Of a stretch of 42,503 nt of DNA, positions 41,350-42,503 are shown one piece after another (the stretch's first letter is position 1; each line of letters opens with the position of its first letter). Both the position numbers and the translations under genes were made by a program. The DNA comes from Anaerolineae bacterium (lineage in GTDB: Bacteria > Chloroflexota > Anaerolineae > 4572-78 > J111): contig JAFGDY010000038.1 in assembly GCA_016931895.1 (NCBI GenBank), forward strand, positions 1 to 42,503, read 5' to 3'. Below the pieces are notes generated by a model that was not told the origin of the DNA, searched no databases, and saw only the letters and a program-made list of their open reading frames with translations.

Positions 41350-41397
41350 CATAACTCCGGCAAACGTTGCTAACCGCAGAATTTTGTCTCTGAAGGC

Positions 41398-41434
41398 ATC
41401 ATAATGACAAAGACCTTGAATGTCAAAGTGACAT
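41398..41434 (-). promoter_or_regulatory. Promoter and palindrome of mntA-hepT
   Basis: Minus strand TTGACA (41421-41426), 17 bases, TATGAT (41398-41403). A perfect palindrome ATGTCA-AAG-TGACAT (41420-41434) covers the -35, and a further TGACAAAG half-site lies in the spacer, suggesting repression, possibly by the MntA-HepT complex. Confidence 0.65.
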
Positions 41435-41457
41435 AACCTGTTTTTGCAGAAACGATG

Positions 41458-41819
41458 AACGCCGGAAAAAACCGCCCCCTGGGAATAATATGGCCGGTGT
41501 CTATTCAACCCATCCTACCCCCCCAGGAGGCCATCTTATGCTGGCTGCAATTGAACAATTTAGCCAATGGCCGCGCCGTCGCCGTCCCCAGGCTCGCGCC
41601 GGGTGGGGTGGCGGGTATGGCCTCAAGCGGTTTGGGTTCCCCTTTCAACCCATTCCCATTTGGGCGGGGCAAGTGTTGGGGGCTGCGGGAGCAGGGTAAA
41701 GAGACAGGGCGGGCAAACAGAATTGCCCGGCCCGGAATTTGAATCGCCCCTTCGGTCAAGCTGGGGTAAACTTTCAACAGAAATGAGCAAGCTTTTGGCT
41801 GGAAACAAAGGAGATACAG
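41458..41819. repeat. Direct repeat element, copy 2
   Basis: Second copy, about 360 bases because of a 28-base insertion near 41605 and small gaps. It retains the CGGGCAA/TTGCCCG hairpin and the terminal AAAGGAGATAC, here followed by an ATG at 41820 and a 14-codon frame (MFGCTRQLPGGVLN). The end of the element thus looks like the leader and ribosome site of a gene whose body has been replaced. It sits upstream of the RHH/PIN pair in the same direction. Confidence 0.85.
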
Positions 41820-41903
41820 ATGTTTGGCTGCACTCGACAATTGCCAGGGGGTGTGCTAAACTAACCATAAAGATAGGACCGCATGAAGTTGATGAGGTGA
41901 ATG

Positions 41904-42233
41904 ATGAACCATACCAAGGAAATAACGGTCACGATTCCTGAATATCTCTACGAAGCCTCGCTGAGAATGATGGCCCTGGGCCTTTTTCGCGACTTGTCCG
42001 ATTTGATTGGGGCCGGCCTGCGGCGGGAGCTACGAGAAGCTCAACGACTCCTGGAACTGGAACCCGAACGCTGGCAAATCAGCCTGGAAAAACTACGGGC
42101 GCAAATTCAGCAAAAGCAAGCCGAACAGGGACATTCTTCTTTGAGCGAAGCAGAAGTGATGGCTCAATTACGAACAATACGCCAGGAGATTTGGGAGCAT
42201 GACTATCGGCCCTACTACACCTTTGATCCTTGA
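41904..42233 (+). CDS. Ribbon-helix-helix antitoxin
   Basis: ATG 41904 follows a GAGGTG site (ATG 41901 is also in frame). Residues 1-45 form a ribbon-helix-helix DNA-binding unit: TKEITVTIPEYLYEASLRMM followed by a helix with LSDLIGAGLRREL. The charged, Gln/Glu-rich C-terminal half (LEKLRAQIQQKQAEQG) would wrap the toxin. It overlaps the PIN-like frame by 35 bases, the usual order of type II antitoxin and toxin. Autoregulation is expected for the family. Confidence 0.75.
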   Translation: MNHTKEITVTIPEYLYEASLRMMALGLFRDLSDLIGAGLRRELREAQRLLELEPERWQISLEKLRAQIQQKQAEQGHSSLSEAEVMAQLRTIRQEIWEHDYRPYYTFDP

Positions 42234-42435
42234 TAGCAACGAATACATCTTTGGGTTGAGCGGGAGTAAGGCCAGTTGTGTCCAACTGCTTGATCGCCTT
42301 GACACATTACGGGTGCTGGTGCCCTTGATGGTGGTGCGGGAGGTGGAGCGCAATCTTGAGGTGATGTATAGCCTGAGCAGCGACTTCTTCCGGCTCATTG
42401 TAAACCGAAATAATATTAACCTCAGTTCGGGATAA
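42199..42435 (+). pseudogene. PIN-domain toxin, truncated
   Basis: The frame begins with PTTPLILDSNEYIFGLSGSK, giving the first acidic PIN residue, and continues to VPLMVVREVERNLEVMYS with the second conserved acidic position. It stops at residue 78, while PIN toxins have 120-150 residues and need two further acidic positions. The stop comes just before sequence of a different, repeat-like character (from 42436). The toxin is thus probably inactive. A frameshift rather than an insertion is possible, but little sequence remains to test it. Confidence 0.7.
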
Positions 42436-42503
42436 GGAAAGAGGACACAGATGAACACAGATTTCACGGATTTTTCTTTAGTTTTTTTGACATAATCTGT
42501 GTA
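42436..42503. repeat. Dispersed repeat with CACAGAT motifs (partial, at window edge)
   Basis: ACACAGATG and AACACAGATT occur in tandem, and AATCTGTGT appears inverted near the end, with T-rich sequence between. It is of the widespread intergenic repeat type and directly follows the truncated PIN toxin. The element continues outside the window. Confidence 0.55.

Overview
The window looks like chromosomal DNA of an uncultured member of the Chloroflexota, probably an Anaerolineae-type lineage. This is inferred from gene content and style (GC-rich, 2-oxoacid:ferredoxin oxidoreductase, KamA, DUF951, MGDG-synthase-like glycosyltransferase, RHS remnants, heptanucleotide intergenic repeats); no rRNA or tRNA gene was seen to prove it. 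Start codons were set from Shine-Dalgarno sequences. Many genes have good TTGACA/TATAAT promoters with 16-18 bp spacers.

Layout. 1-730: no convincing gene; a hairpin and the promoter of the next gene. 731-4350: DUF2723 membrane protein, a membrane-anchored protein and a convergent sugar isomerase; a 7-bp-period inverted repeat sits between them and encodes the C-termini of all three. 4522-7980: hydrolase/acyl-CoA synthetase fusion and patatin lipase. 7977-11293 (minus): an Eis-like acetyltransferase and an ABC-F protein behind a 30-codon leader ORF and two tandem terminators, which reads as an antibiotic-responsive attenuator. 11493-13272 (minus): metG behind a methionine-rich 34-codon leader peptide and a perfect terminator, a likely leader-peptide attenuator. 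13362-15887: AIR-synthase-like, HAD and helix-hairpin-helix proteins. 15891-17298 (minus): AraC/GyrI-like pair. 17551-19342: TrmO and a DUF418 membrane protein. 19464-23440 (minus): nucleoside-binding-type lipoprotein translationally coupled to a membrane SpoIIE-type phosphatase. 23597-27708: leader RNA with terminator, CBS protein, KorA, and KorB with C-terminal CBS domains. 27769-31749: QueG, a small protein, a lipid flippase/LPG-synthase-like protein, DUF951 and a diacylglycerol glycosyltransferase. 31752-33960: divergent Lrp regulator and KamA. 34030-39499: M48 protease, the lspA-orf-rluD operon and a YfhO-like membrane protein.

The last 3 kb (39600-42503) is accessory DNA: an RHS fragment, a HepT/MntA toxin-antitoxin pair between two diverged direct copies of a roughly 330-360 bp non-coding element, and an RHH antitoxin with a PIN toxin cut short where a different dispersed repeat begins.

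The main points for a second look are the two leader-peptide attenuators (metG; Eis/ABC-F), the heptamer inverted repeats that supply stop codons and a shared TND...DQ tail to unrelated proteins, the repeat-flanked toxin-antitoxin segment, and the CBS-linked Kor operon with its own attenuator-like leader. All regulatory calls come from reading the sequence by eye; no folding or database search was run.
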